Assembly: GCF_014699115.1 (NCBI RefSeq)
Contig: NZ_JACXAD010000008.1
Span: 1 to 64,000, forward strand
Direction: 5' to 3'
Source of the DNA: Hymenobacter montanus
GTDB taxonomy: Bacteria; Bacteroidota; Bacteroidia; Cytophagales; Hymenobacteraceae
Length of the DNA: 64,000 bases
The translations under genes and the position numbers were made by a program. Positions 16,884 to 25,557 of this stretch are shown here, one piece after another. Under the pieces are notes generated by a model that was not told the origin of the DNA, did not search any database, and saw only the letters and a list, made by a program, of their open reading frames with translations. Position 1 is the stretch's first letter. Each line of letters begins with the position of its first letter.

Positions 16884-19280
16884 TTAGAAGTTGAAGTTGT
16901 AGGTGGCGCTGGGCAACAGCGAGCCAAACACCGACAGGCGGACGGCTTCCGTTCGGGTGGGGTTATCCTCGTTCTGGCGGAAGTAGATGCCGAAGGCGTT
17001 GCGGCGGGCGTACACATTGTAGATGCTGAACACCCAGCTGCCCTGCCAGCGCCGGTTCGGGTGCGGCTTCTGCTGGAGCGTGGCGGCCAGGTCGAGTCGG
17101 TGGTAAGCCGGCACGCGGAAGTTGTTGCGCACGTCGCCATTCACGTTGGGCACCACCAGGCCCTGGTACACGTAGCGGCTGTCGGGCACGGTGGTGGCCA
17201 CGCCGGTGCTGTAGTTGAACGTGGACGACAAGGAGAGGCGGTCCGACACCGCGTACACGCCCACCAGCGCCAGCACGTGGGTTTTGTCGTACTTGTTAGC
17301 GTACCAGTTGTTCTGGTTGATGCCGTCAATCTGGCGCTCGGAGCGGCTTAGGGTGTAGCTCAGCCAGCCGGTGAGGCGGCCCTCGTTCTTCTTTATGTAG
17401 AATTCAGCCCCGTAGGCCCGTCCCCGGCCGTAGAGCAGCTCGCCTTCGAGGTTCTGGTTGAGCAGGGTGTTGGCGCCGGCGATGTAATCAATTTGGTTGT
17501 CCATCCGCTTGCCAAATACCTCCACCGACGTTTCGTAGGCGTTATTCTTGAAGTTGCGGAAGTAGCCCAGGCTGAGCTGGTCGGCGTGCTCGGGCTTCAC
17601 GTTGCGGGTACTGGGCAGCCACACGTCGAGCGGCGTGGCGGCCGTGGTATTGCTGATGAGGTGGATGTACTGCACCATGCGGTTGTAGCCGAACTTAAGC
17701 GAGGAGCTCTCACTCAGCGCGTAGCGGGCCGACAGGCGGGGCTCCAGGTTGGGGTAGCGGCCCAGGGGCCGGCCGGAGCCGTAGGTTTGCGGGTTTACCG
17801 GCGTCAGCTGCTGGCCGAGGGTTCCTTCGTAGTCGTAGAACGTGCCCGTGCTGCGGTTCTCAAACAGGGTAGCCCGCAGCCCGTACTGCACCGAGAACAC
17901 GGGGCCAAAGCTGCGCTCCTCGTCGAGGTAAGCGGCCCACTCGGTACCTCGCTGTTCTTGCAGGCGCAGCTCGCGGTAGATGGACTTGTCCTCCGTCGGC
18001 ACCACGTGGCCCGGCTGAAAGGTGTAGAAAATGCTGCTGGCGCCGAAGCGCACCACGCTCTGGGGGTTACGGAAGAACTCGAAGTCAGCCTTGGCGCTGT
18101 AGTCAGTGATATCCGACTTCCAGTCAAACCCCTGGGTACCGGTGGGCACGCCCAGCCCGTAGTCGTAGCGGCTGGCCAGCGCCGTCACATTCATAAACAG
18201 GCGGCTGTTGAACACGTGGTTCCAGCGCAGCGTGCCGGTCTGGTTGCCCCAGCTGTTCTGGAACACCTTTCCGAACTTGAACACGTCGCGCCCGAAGTAG
18301 CCCGACAGGAAAAGGCGGTCCTGCTCGCCCAGCGTATAGTTGGCCTTGGCCGATAAGTCGTAGAAATACGCTTGGTTATCTTTCTGTTCCGGCACGGCTT
18401 TGAGGAACAGGTCGGCGTAGGAGCGCCGCCCGGCCACCATGAATGAGCCTTTATCCTTCACGATGGGGGCCTCGACGGCCAAGCGGCTCGATACCAGCCC
18501 GATGCCACCATTGGCCGAGAGCCGCTGCGAGTTACCGTCCTTCATCCGAATGTCGAGCAGCGAGGAGAGTCGCCCGCCGTAGGCCGCCGGAATGCCGCCC
18601 TTCACCAACTTCACGTCCTTCACCGCATCGGGGTTAAACACCGAGAACAGCCCGAACAAGTGCGAGGAATTATACACCGGCGCCTCGTCCATCAGAATCA
18701 GGTTCTGGTCGATGCCCCCGCCGCGCACGTTGAAGCCGGTGGCCCCCTCGCCTACGGTGCTCACGCCCGGCAGCAGCTGAACGGCGCGTACCAGGTCGGC
18801 CTCGCCGAGCAGCGCCGGCACCAGCTTAATAGCCCGGGCATCGAGGCGGGCCACGCCGACCTCGGTGCTACGCACGTTCTGGTCGGGCACCTTGCCCGTC
18901 ACCACGACCTCGGCCGTTTCTACGCCCTTCGTACTCAATTTCACCGAGTGTACCAGGCTGGCCGTCAGGTCCAGCGTCTCCTCCACGGGGGCGTAGCCCA
19001 CGTAGGTGTACGTGAAGGTGTAGCGACCCGGCGGCACGGTAAGCGAATAGAAGCCGTACTCATTGGCCGTGGCCCCGGCCCCCAGGCTCTTTACAAAGAC
19101 GGTGGCCCCAATGAGGGCCTCGCCCGTAGCGGCGTCTTTGAGGTAACCGCTGAGCGTCGTGCGGGCCCCCGTGGCGCGGCCAGTGGGTGGCGAGGCAGCG
19201 GGCAGGGTTTGAGCAACTGAGGCTATTGGAGCCGCCACCAGCAGTGCGGCGGTCCCCAGCAGCAGGAAACGTTGTTTCAT
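16884..19280 (-). CDS. TonB-dependent receptor with carboxypeptidase-like N-domain
   Basis: 798 residues from ATG 19280, at signal peptide MKQRFLLLGTAALLVAAP. After it comes a CarboxypepD_reg-like domain (GYLKDAATGEALIGATVFV), then the plug with VVVTGK, LLPGVSTVGEGATGFNVRGG and LILMDEAPVYNSSHLFG, then the 22-strand barrel ending LPSATYNFNF. Imports or binds an unknown ligand across the outer membrane using TonB energy. It is followed in the same direction by the DUF4249 gene, a pairing common in Bacteroidota. Confidence 0.93.
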   Translation of the reverse strand: MKQRFLLLGTAALLVAAPIASVAQTLPAASPPTGRATGARTTLSGYLKDAATGEALIGATVFVKSLGAGATANEYGFYSLTVPPGRYTFTYTYVGYAPVEETLDLTASLVHSVKLSTKGVETAEVVVTGKVPDQNVRSTEVGVARLDARAIKLVPALLGEADLVRAVQLLPGVSTVGEGATGFNVRGGGIDQNLILMDEAPVYNSSHLFGLFSVFNPDAVKDVKLVKGGIPAAYGGRLSSLLDIRMKDGNSQRLSANGGIGLVSSRLAVEAPIVKDKGSFMVAGRRSYADLFLKAVPEQKDNQAYFYDLSAKANYTLGEQDRLFLSGYFGRDVFKFGKVFQNSWGNQTGTLRWNHVFNSRLFMNVTALASRYDYGLGVPTGTQGFDWKSDITDYSAKADFEFFRNPQSVVRFGASSIFYTFQPGHVVPTEDKSIYRELRLQEQRGTEWAAYLDEERSFGPVFSVQYGLRATLFENRSTGTFYDYEGTLGQQLTPVNPQTYGSGRPLGRYPNLEPRLSARYALSESSSLKFGYNRMVQYIHLISNTTAATPLDVWLPSTRNVKPEHADQLSLGYFRNFKNNAYETSVEVFGKRMDNQIDYIAGANTLLNQNLEGELLYGRGRAYGAEFYIKKNEGRLTGWLSYTLSRSERQIDGINQNNWYANKYDKTHVLALVGVYAVSDRLSLSSTFNYSTGVATTVPDSRYVYQGLVVPNVNGDVRNNFRVPAYHRLDLAATLQQKPHPNRRWQGSWVFSIYNVYARRNAFGIYFRQNEDNPTRTEAVRLSVFGSLLPSATYNFNF

Positions 19281-19392
19281 AAAATAGAAAAGTGGGTTTG
19301 GAGAGTAGATACACAGCTGCCGCAATACCCCTATGCCGTCGCTAAAAAAAATCAATCAGCGGGTAATTGTCGCATAGGCCGGGCCTAATACG

Positions 19393-19427
19393 AGCAAAGG
19401 CCCGGTCCTGCCGACCGGGCCTTTGCT
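19393..19427. terminator. Intrinsic terminator after the lipoprotein gene
   Basis: Perfect 15-bp arms agcaaaggcccggtc at 19393-19407 and complement at 19413-19427 with a 5-base loop. It lies 34 bp past the stop of the minus-strand lipoprotein gene and separates it from the receptor gene. Confidence 0.75.
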
Positions 19428-19460
19428 GCTGAAGAAATTTTCTGGTCAGCGGCTGCCGCA

Positions 19461-20642
19461 CTACAGCCGCACTAGCTCGATGCTTTTGAGGATGTTCAGA
19501 AGCTGCTCCTTCAGCTTGTCTTCGTTGTCGCGCCGGTTGCCTTGCCGGGTGGTATAGTTGGCGCTGGCGGCGTAACCAATTACGAGCAGCCTTTTCTCGG
19601 CATCGTAGAAAGGTAAGTAGTATACATTCAGCGAGACGGGATGGTAAGCCCCCACTTTATTTTGCCAAATGGCGGCCGGCGGCATCCCGATCAGCTCAGA
19701 AATTTCGTTGGTAGCCGTGGTCAGGTCGCTGTGCGAGGCTTGCGTGGCCGCGTATAGCGGAATGGTCAGCCCGAATTTATTTACCTCACCCACCTTGGTC
19801 GACGGTCCGGTACTGGCCAGTGGACTGGGGTCGCCGGCAGCGGTCAGCCAGCCCGCCTGGTCTAGCTCGCTGAACCGGGCAATGCGGGCCAGCATCTGGG
19901 GCATACCGGCTCGGATAGTGGCGTTAATGTCGGCATTGGGAACGCCATCGAATAGGTCCGCGGTGCCATCGACAACGTAGGCACCCACCCAGGCCTGGTA
20001 GTACTTGGAATTGAGGTTGGTGCGGTTGGAGAAGGCGTTGTCGTTTTCGGCGCGGCCGATGGCGAAGTAGTTCATGCCCCGCTGGCCGATGGGTTGCCAC
20101 TGGCGCGTCATGTCGAGCTTGATGAGCCGCGTCCACTGGGGCGGCAGGTTGCCGAAGGTCACCCGGTAACCGTTGCGCTGCTCAGTGGGTAGTGGCGTGG
20201 CCGCCAACTGGCCTATTAGCTGGTCGAGTTGTTGCTGAAAGGCATTAGGGGCCGGGCGCAGGTACAGCTTCAACTGGCCCAGACGGGTCCGTTTTACGGG
20301 TACGGGCTGATCGGCCCGATAGGTACCAGGCAGCAGCGCGCTGAGCGTGTACGTTTGCGCGGGGTCGAGAACGGGCGCAAACGAGAAGTTGCCTTGAGCG
20401 TCGGCCTCTATCTCTTCCGTGATGCTGTCGGGTTGCGCCGCCGAGCGGCGCGCCAGCAGTCGCACCGTGGCCAGGGGCACCGCTTGGCCCGTAGTTACGT
20501 CCAAAACCTGACCTTGTAGGGGCGTAGCCGCGCCGAGGTCGTAGTCGTCGTTTCGATCGCAGCTGGCTAGGGCCAGGCCACTGAGGCACAGGGCCAGCAG
20601 GGCCCCGGCAGGCAGCCGCCGCGTAGTGTTACTCAGGTCCAT
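19461..20642 (-). CDS. Lipoprotein with carboxypeptidase-regulatory-like domain
   Basis: 393 residues from ATG 20642; another ATG at 20663 is possible. Signal peptide ends in the lipobox LALASC. Directly after is a beta-sandwich carboxypeptidase-regulatory-like segment (GQVLDVTTGQAVPLATVRLL and ADAQGNFSFAPVL). The C-terminal two thirds (FGNLPPQWTRLIKLDMT, NKFGLTIPLYAATQASHSD) I do not recognise. It shares an operon-like arrangement with the barrel gene just upstream (55 bp gap). Confidence 0.75.
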   Translation of the reverse strand: MDLSNTTRRLPAGALLALCLSGLALASCDRNDDYDLGAATPLQGQVLDVTTGQAVPLATVRLLARRSAAQPDSITEEIEADAQGNFSFAPVLDPAQTYTLSALLPGTYRADQPVPVKRTRLGQLKLYLRPAPNAFQQQLDQLIGQLAATPLPTEQRNGYRVTFGNLPPQWTRLIKLDMTRQWQPIGQRGMNYFAIGRAENDNAFSNRTNLNSKYYQAWVGAYVVDGTADLFDGVPNADINATIRAGMPQMLARIARFSELDQAGWLTAAGDPSPLASTGPSTKVGEVNKFGLTIPLYAATQASHSDLTTATNEISELIGMPPAAIWQNKVGAYHPVSLNVYYLPFYDAEKRLLVIGYAASANYTTRQGNRRDNEDKLKEQLLNILKSIELVRL

Positions 20643-20696
20643 AATTTTTCGCGGAGTGCTCATTGCTCACTGGGTGGTTAAAGGCGGCGGAGGTCC

Positions 20697-21326
20697 TTAA
20701 AAATTACCAACCTTTAAGGTCAGGCCCGTGGTGAAGCTGTTGAGTGCCGTATCCGACACGCCCGGCAGCTTGAAGTTGGGCGCGTAACGATAGGTGGCCC
20801 CCAGCCCCACTATTAGAAACCGCGTCAGGTTTACTTCCACGTTCACGCCCGGCTCCACGATGAAAAACCCATCGGAATGAAAGTGCGTCGCGCCCGGTGT
20901 TGGGTAGTCCCAGTCGCGGCTACTGGCCGCGCCACCGCCGATGAGCACCGGAAAGGCCAGGTGCACGAGGCCCGTGGTGGGCAGCAGCGGTTCGAGGTAC
21001 AAGCCGCCATAAGCGACCGTCAGCTGGTTGGAGGCGGAGGTCCAGGCGTTGCTGTTACGGTAGTGGTTGTCGGTGAGAAAGCTGCCACCCAGGCTCAGCG
21101 CAAAGGTCCGGTTCAGAACCACGCCGGTTCGGCCACCGAGCGACCAGGCATCGCGGCCGGCCAGGGAGGAGTAGTGGAAGGTGCCGGCCGCAAAAAAGCG
21201 GGGGCGGGTGCCCGACCCGAACAAGGTTTTAACTTCCTCTGGGTTGTTGCCCGCAGGCGGGGTCGATTGAGCGCAGGCCGCAACGCTAAGTAAGGTAAGA
21301 CCCGCACCGAGAACTATTTTTTTCAT
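20697..21326 (-). CDS. Outer-membrane beta-barrel protein
   Basis: 209 residues, ATG start. Signal peptide MKKIVLGAGLTLLSVAACAQ, then strands such as FFAAGTFHYSSLAGRDAWSLGG, split here as FFAAGTFHYSS and SLGGRTGVVLNRTFALSLG, LTVAYGGLYLEPLL, FFIVEPGVNVEVNLTRFL and a final TTGLTLKVGNF. The layout is an outer-membrane barrel of about eight strands. It is divergent from the LytS/LytTR pair and lies upstream of the lipoprotein, so one stimulus may govern both operons. That is inference. Confidence 0.75.
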   Translation of the reverse strand: MKKIVLGAGLTLLSVAACAQSTPPAGNNPEEVKTLFGSGTRPRFFAAGTFHYSSLAGRDAWSLGGRTGVVLNRTFALSLGGSFLTDNHYRNSNAWTSASNQLTVAYGGLYLEPLLPTTGLVHLAFPVLIGGGAASSRDWDYPTPGATHFHSDGFFIVEPGVNVEVNLTRFLIVGLGATYRYAPNFKLPGVSDTALNSFTTGLTLKVGNF

Positions 21327-21454
21327 GAGAAAAAGCCGTAATAAAATGGATAAATAAGCTGAGCGAACGGCTGCAAAATTGCGGCCATTTCCTAGGCCAA
21401 ACCCTTAATTTTTAGTGTCTTACTCATATAATTGACCAACTCTGTCTTATCCCG

Positions 21455-21513
21455 GACCAACGGGTTGCTGGCGGCGGCTAACGACGTTGGCCCCCGCCAG
21501 CAATCCGTTGGTC
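21455..21513. promoter_or_regulatory. 20-bp imperfect inverted repeat between divergent genes
   Basis: Arms at 21455-21474 and 21494-21513 match in 19 of 20 bases over a 19-base spacer. It lies directly upstream of the -33 element of the lytS-type gene and between it and the divergent barrel gene, a fitting place for a regulator site. Confidence 0.5.
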
Positions 21514-21523
21514 ACTAAAAGGA

Positions 21524-21552
21524 TTGAAGCTGGCGGCCGCCGGCTAGCTTTG
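21524..21552 (+). promoter_or_regulatory. Promoter of the LytS/LytTR operon
   Basis: TTG at 21524, spacer of 18 bp, then TAGCTTTG at 21545-21552, an exact TAnnTTTG. The ATG follows 5 bp later, so transcription would start at or near the start codon and the mRNA could be leaderless. Confidence 0.65.
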
Positions 21553-21557
21553 CTTAC

Positions 21558-22589
21558 ATGAAACCTTTTGTTAGCGGCAAACTACCCGCGTGGCTGACCA
21601 GCCGGGGAACTTTGCACGGCCTACTTTGGGCCTTCATTATCGGGCAGACTTATACCTACTGGTACGCTGGTCATGCGCCGGGCCAGCCCCTGCGGCAGCC
21701 CTGGGGGCCGCTGCTGCTGATAGCGTCATACATGCTGCCCGTGTTGGTCCACGACTTCGTGCTGCTGGCGCGCCTGTTTCGGCCCGGTGGCCACGCCCGC
21801 TATTTTGGGGCGCTGGTCGCGTTAATCGGGGTTAACTCGCTGCTCAGCGTCCCGGCCCTGAATGCGCTGATTATCATAAAAACCAACCTGTTCCAGCACC
21901 TATTCAATACGGCTGGCTTTCTGATTATTTCCAGCATACTCCGTTTCTACCGGCGCAACGTGCAACAACAAATCGACTTCCAGGAGCTGCAAGCCAATCA
22001 GGCCCGGGCCGAGCTACATGTGCTCAAGGCCCAGATTAACCCGCACTTTCTCTTCAACACGCTCAACAGCCTTTATTCGCTGGCCCTCGACAACTCGCCC
22101 CAAACGCCGGACGTCGTGCTCAAGCTGGCCGACCTCATGCGCTACATTCTGGAGCAAACCGCCCAGCCCCAGGTATTGCTAGCTCAGGAATTGGCCCACC
22201 TCGACAACTATCTCTGGCTCGAAAAGCTGCGGCTGGGCCGCCGGGCCACCGTGGCGCTAGACGTGCAGGGCCCCACCGACCTGCTGGTAGCGCCCATGCT
22301 GCTGCTGCCCTTCGTCGAAAACAGCTTCAAGCACGGGGCCAGCCAGCTCGCCGAGCACGTTCGCGTACACATTGCCGTGCAAACTGCCCCCACTGCCCTG
22401 AACTTCGTTATCGAGAATAACAAGCCGGCCCAGGCCGCCCCCCCGCTGGCAGTAGGCCCGTCGCGGACGCCCGTGGGCCTACGCAACGTGCAGCGCCGCC
22501 TCGAGCTGCTCTACCCCGGGCGCTATACCCTTGAGCTCGACAACCAACCGGCCCTGTACCGGGCGCGCCTTCACCTCGACCTCCGCTAA
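21558..22589 (+). CDS. LytS/YpdA-type sensor histidine kinase
   Basis: 343 residues, ATG start just after a promoter match. About four N-terminal membrane segments (residues 12-150), then a His_kinase domain with phospho-acceptor His163 in QINPHFLFN and an ATP-binding region with VENSFKHG. A coiled segment of Gln-rich sequence leads into the kinase. It is followed after 6 bp by a LytTR response regulator, its likely partner. Signal unknown. Confidence 0.92.
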   Translation: MKPFVSGKLPAWLTSRGTLHGLLWAFIIGQTYTYWYAGHAPGQPLRQPWGPLLLIASYMLPVLVHDFVLLARLFRPGGHARYFGALVALIGVNSLLSVPALNALIIIKTNLFQHLFNTAGFLIISSILRFYRRNVQQQIDFQELQANQARAELHVLKAQINPHFLFNTLNSLYSLALDNSPQTPDVVLKLADLMRYILEQTAQPQVLLAQELAHLDNYLWLEKLRLGRRATVALDVQGPTDLLVAPMLLLPFVENSFKHGASQLAEHVRVHIAVQTAPTALNFVIENNKPAQAAPPLAVGPSRTPVGLRNVQRRLELLYPGRYTLELDNQPALYRARLHLDLR

Positions 22590-22595
22590 CGACCC

Positions 22596-23333
22596 ATGCC
22601 AAAGCTGAATTGTTTGATTGTCGAAGACGAGGAGTTGGCCCAGAATATCCTCGTCAAGTTTATTGGCACCGTCGATGCCCTGCACCTGGTGCACACCTGC
22701 AACAACGCCCTCGAAGCCCTGCCCTTCCTGCAGGAAGGCACGATCGACCTGTTGTTTCTCGACATTAACATGCCCGTGCTCAATGGCCTGGATCTGCTGC
22801 GGAGCCTACCCCACCCACCCCACGTCATTATCACGACGGCTTACTCCGAGTATGCTCTGGTGGGCTACGAGCTCGCCGTCAGTGATTACCTACTCAAGCC
22901 CTTTGCTTTCGGGCGGTTTCTCAAAGCCGTGAACCGGGTAGTGGCTCTCCACCAGGCCCGGCAGCCGCAGCCCGACCCGGCCCCCGCTCCGGCGGTGGAG
23001 CCGGCGGCATTGTTTCTTAAGTCGGGCAAGCACATCCAGCAGTTTCAGCTCGCCACCCTCTCCCACCTCGAGGGCTGGGGAAATTATGTGCGGCTACACG
23101 TGCAGGGCCAGCGCCCGGTGCTGGTGCACGAAACCCTCAGCGCCGTACTGGCGTTGCTGCCCCCGCAGCGGTTCGTGCGCATTCACAAATCGTTCGTGGT
23201 CGCCCTCGACAAAATTGACCGGCTGGCGGCCAATGCCGTGCACCTGGGCGGTGAGGTCCTACCCGTGGGCAACACCTATAAGCAGGCTCTTCAACAGGCC
23301 TTTGCCAAGCGCATGCCGCCCAGCGAGAGCTAA
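22596..23333 (+). CDS. LytTR-family response regulator
   Basis: 245 residues, ATG start 6 bp after the kinase gene. Receiver domain with acidic pair EDEE near residue 11 and phospho-acceptor D56 in LFLDINMP, then a LytTR DNA-binding domain (HLEGWGNYVRLHVQG, RFVRIHKSFVVALDKID). It should bind DNA as a phosphorylation-dependent activator. The inverted repeat at 21455-21513 is a candidate site. Target genes may include the divergent barrel/lipoprotein pair. Confidence 0.92.
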   Translation: MPKLNCLIVEDEELAQNILVKFIGTVDALHLVHTCNNALEALPFLQEGTIDLLFLDINMPVLNGLDLLRSLPHPPHVIITTAYSEYALVGYELAVSDYLLKPFAFGRFLKAVNRVVALHQARQPQPDPAPAPAVEPAALFLKSGKHIQQFQLATLSHLEGWGNYVRLHVQGQRPVLVHETLSAVLALLPPQRFVRIHKSFVVALDKIDRLAANAVHLGGEVLPVGNTYKQALQQAFAKRMPPSES

Positions 23334-23440
23334 ACAGCTCCCGCCGGCAACAACCCCGGATACCCGCCGGAAGCTTGTACTGGAGATTTCAGCTTGTCCC
23401 TCCGTTTAGCACTGGTGGGCGCATTGCCCGGTTCCGCTTC

Positions 23441-23899
23441 TTACGACAATAGGCGCGCCTGGTGCGCAGCATTGAGCAAGGCTGGGGCATTTTTCAGCGT
23501 GGCCAGTACTACTTCCTTTGCCGCCTGCTTTAGCTCGTCCCGGCTGATGTCCCTAGTTTCTTCGCGCACCAGCTCGGCCAGGGCCTGGAAGGCGTGCGCG
23601 AGCGCCTGATGCCGCGGCCGTTCGACTTGCAACTCTTCGTACACGAGGTCGAAGTGGGCCCGGATTTTCTTGCGCCTGGTGCGAAACACCGACTCATTGG
23701 CTACCTGTGGCCGGATGCTCTCGAGCAAGGTCATCAAGGGCAGCAGCTTAATGGCGGCGGTGGCCACGGCCCCGCTGAGGCGGTGGCGCTGGCTGGGAGT
23801 GGTTTCGGGCGGAAGAGCCCCGGGCGGAGCGGGCGCCTCGCCGCTGAAAGCTGAGGGGGCGCGCTCTTCGCCGGGCGAGTTGTGATGGCCAGAGGGCAT
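23441..23899 (-). CDS. Hypothetical protein
   Basis: 152 residues, ATG start. Pro/Ala-rich first 40 residues, then an amphipathic, helix-rich region (IRPQVANESVFRTRRKKIRAHF, quoted in part: RTRRKKIRAHFDLVYEEL) and ending LKNAPALLNAAHQARLL. No domain recognised and no catalytic residues apparent. Composition matches its neighbours. It lies alone between a response regulator gene and an AT-rich SMI1/KNR4 gene. Confidence 0.55.
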   Translation of the reverse strand: MPSGHHNSPGEERAPSAFSGEAPAPPGALPPETTPSQRHRLSGAVATAAIKLLPLMTLLESIRPQVANESVFRTRRKKIRAHFDLVYEELQVERPRHQALAHAFQALAELVREETRDISRDELKQAAKEVVLATLKNAPALLNAAHQARLLS

Positions 23900-24099
23900 G
23901 CTGCTGCGCAGGAAAAAGCGTTAAATGCCCGCCAAGATAGCACTGGGAGGGCCACCCAAGCGCCCCAATCGAATCCCTATGCTTTATTCGCCTAAGGCTA
24001 TCGTAACAATGCCAACATAGCAAGGTCCTCGTTAGCTTTCAAACTGCCAATGGTAGAAATCTAACGGGCTTCGACACCTCTTCAGCTAGGTTTTGAGAG

Positions 24100-24864
24100 C
24101 TAGGTCCAGAAGTTTTTTATAAAAGGCAATTCAAAAGTACCCTCCTCTGAATGATAGGTAACCAACTCAATAGGCGGTAACCCTTCAAAATAGGATGCAT
24201 CGGTTTGTAGTACGCCTTTTTCATGACCGTTGTATTTTGAATACAGTGCTTCTCTTGCCAACACGATTCCTTTCGTATAGAGCAAAAACTCCAGGTACGA
24301 CGTAAAATTGGTAACAACAGAATCGGTATAGACAGCCTGGTTGTCGGTTCCCATTATAACTGGTGGATTACTCGTACCATCTAGGAAGAAGGACATATTT
24401 TCGTACTTACTAAAAAAATCAAAGGGCTTAATCTTTTCTTTGAAAGAAAGCAGGCCGTACGTTTTGCCGGCAAAACGCTCTTTATCAATATTATTCATCC
24501 CATCAAAATAAATAAAATCCTTCCAATCATAATAAAGAACTTTATCAATGGGCCAAAGAAAGACAGAGCCATCATCCGGCCAATAATCATACGCAGCATA
24601 TGTCCAATCTTCAGGTGCGTCCTGGAACTGGTGCGCTTCTGAATCAAATTTTGGATTCGCTTTCATGATCCATCTTAGCTGCAAGCCATTCGTTTGGCGG
24701 TAGAAGTCCTTAATGGCTTCATCCAACGGAAACCCAAGTGCTTGTTCTATTGCCAGCAGCTGATCTTCAGAAGCCGGCGGGAAAGTGCAAAAGGTAAGTA
24801 ACTGTACCTCTGGTTGGGTTTGTAATGCACCCACCATTTCCGTAAAGCGCTGTACGTAGTTCAT
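24100..24864 (-). CDS. SMI1/KNR4 (SUKH) family protein
   Basis: 254 residues from ATG 24864. The N-terminal SUKH fold is visible: PPASEDQLLAIEQALGFPLDEAIKDFYRQTNGLQL near residues 36-70, seen here as the pieces QALGFPLDEAIKDFYR and TNGLQLRW. Proteins of this family often serve as immunity proteins against polymorphic toxins, but no toxin gene is in view. The gene is markedly AT-rich, like other orphan immunity genes, and sits beside a decayed reading frame. Confidence 0.85.
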   Translation of the reverse strand: MNYVQRFTEMVGALQTQPEVQLLTFCTFPPASEDQLLAIEQALGFPLDEAIKDFYRQTNGLQLRWIMKANPKFDSEAHQFQDAPEDWTYAAYDYWPDDGSVFLWPIDKVLYYDWKDFIYFDGMNNIDKERFAGKTYGLLSFKEKIKPFDFFSKYENMSFFLDGTSNPPVIMGTDNQAVYTDSVVTNFTSYLEFLLYTKGIVLAREALYSKYNGHEKGVLQTDASYFEGLPPIELVTYHSEEGTFELPFIKNFWT

Positions 24865-24909
24865 TGATTTTATCAAACTAATCTTATAGTCGTGATGTGT
24901 ATTTTTGAT

Positions 24910-25309
24910 TCATAAAATACGGAGGCGAAATTTAATGAATCCGTTGAGAAGCTGCACCAGCTCAGCAATCAACAAAAACGCTCCTTCACCGCGACAGAAT
25001 CCATTACCTGATTCATCTGAAAAATAATCACACGCAAGCACCGGGATGACCTTGATGACCAAAAACTGTTTAGGTCTTTTCTCCAGCAGTTCGGGTAACG
25101 CCCCAGACAACCCACCCTTTTGATTGCCGACCGGGCCTCCACCCGTCAAGCTCACAGAGAATACCTCCATCAGGCTGACCCATTTGCCCACCGCCTGTCC
25201 GGAACTCAACCCAGTTGAGCGGTTCTTCAAGGAAAGGCGCAGACAACTCCGGCCAATACCGTCTTTGAATCGCTCGAACTCGCTCAAATAAAGCCGTTGA
25301 GGTTTTCAA
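24910..25309 (-). pseudogene. Decayed AT-intermediate ORF
   Basis: Two overlapping frames share this strand. One runs 25309-25070 and reads WPELSAPFLEEPLNWVEF; the other ends at 24910 with IPVLACDYFSDESGNGF and QLLNGFIKFRLRIL. Both can open only with TTG, and the upstream frame is closed by a stop. Together they read more naturally as one protein broken by a frameshift near 25080-25140. I cannot name the family. It directly precedes the SMI1/KNR4 gene. Confidence 0.35.
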
Positions 25310-25557
25310 TCAGCTTATCCCGTCTGCCAAGATTCAGCAAGCCAGCTTCGCCCCCTCGAAAGTGCGAGGCGGTTGGGTTGAGATTCGCTCCTTACCCTTT
25401 TGCTTGTAAGAAAACGTACGAGTTGGCACCCGCCGAAAAGCGTATCATCAGCCCGGCTCGTCTATAACCCAAGTGGTGCTCGGCCGTTACCTAACTACGG
25501 CTTTCTCGTTTTATTTAATTCTATCCTCATCATCCCCTCACCAGCTCTACCGAACTC

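Noticed and set aside
21558..21558. CRISPR array or phage cluster anywhere in the window
   Set aside because: No spaced direct repeats of CRISPR type and no phage structural genes were seen.
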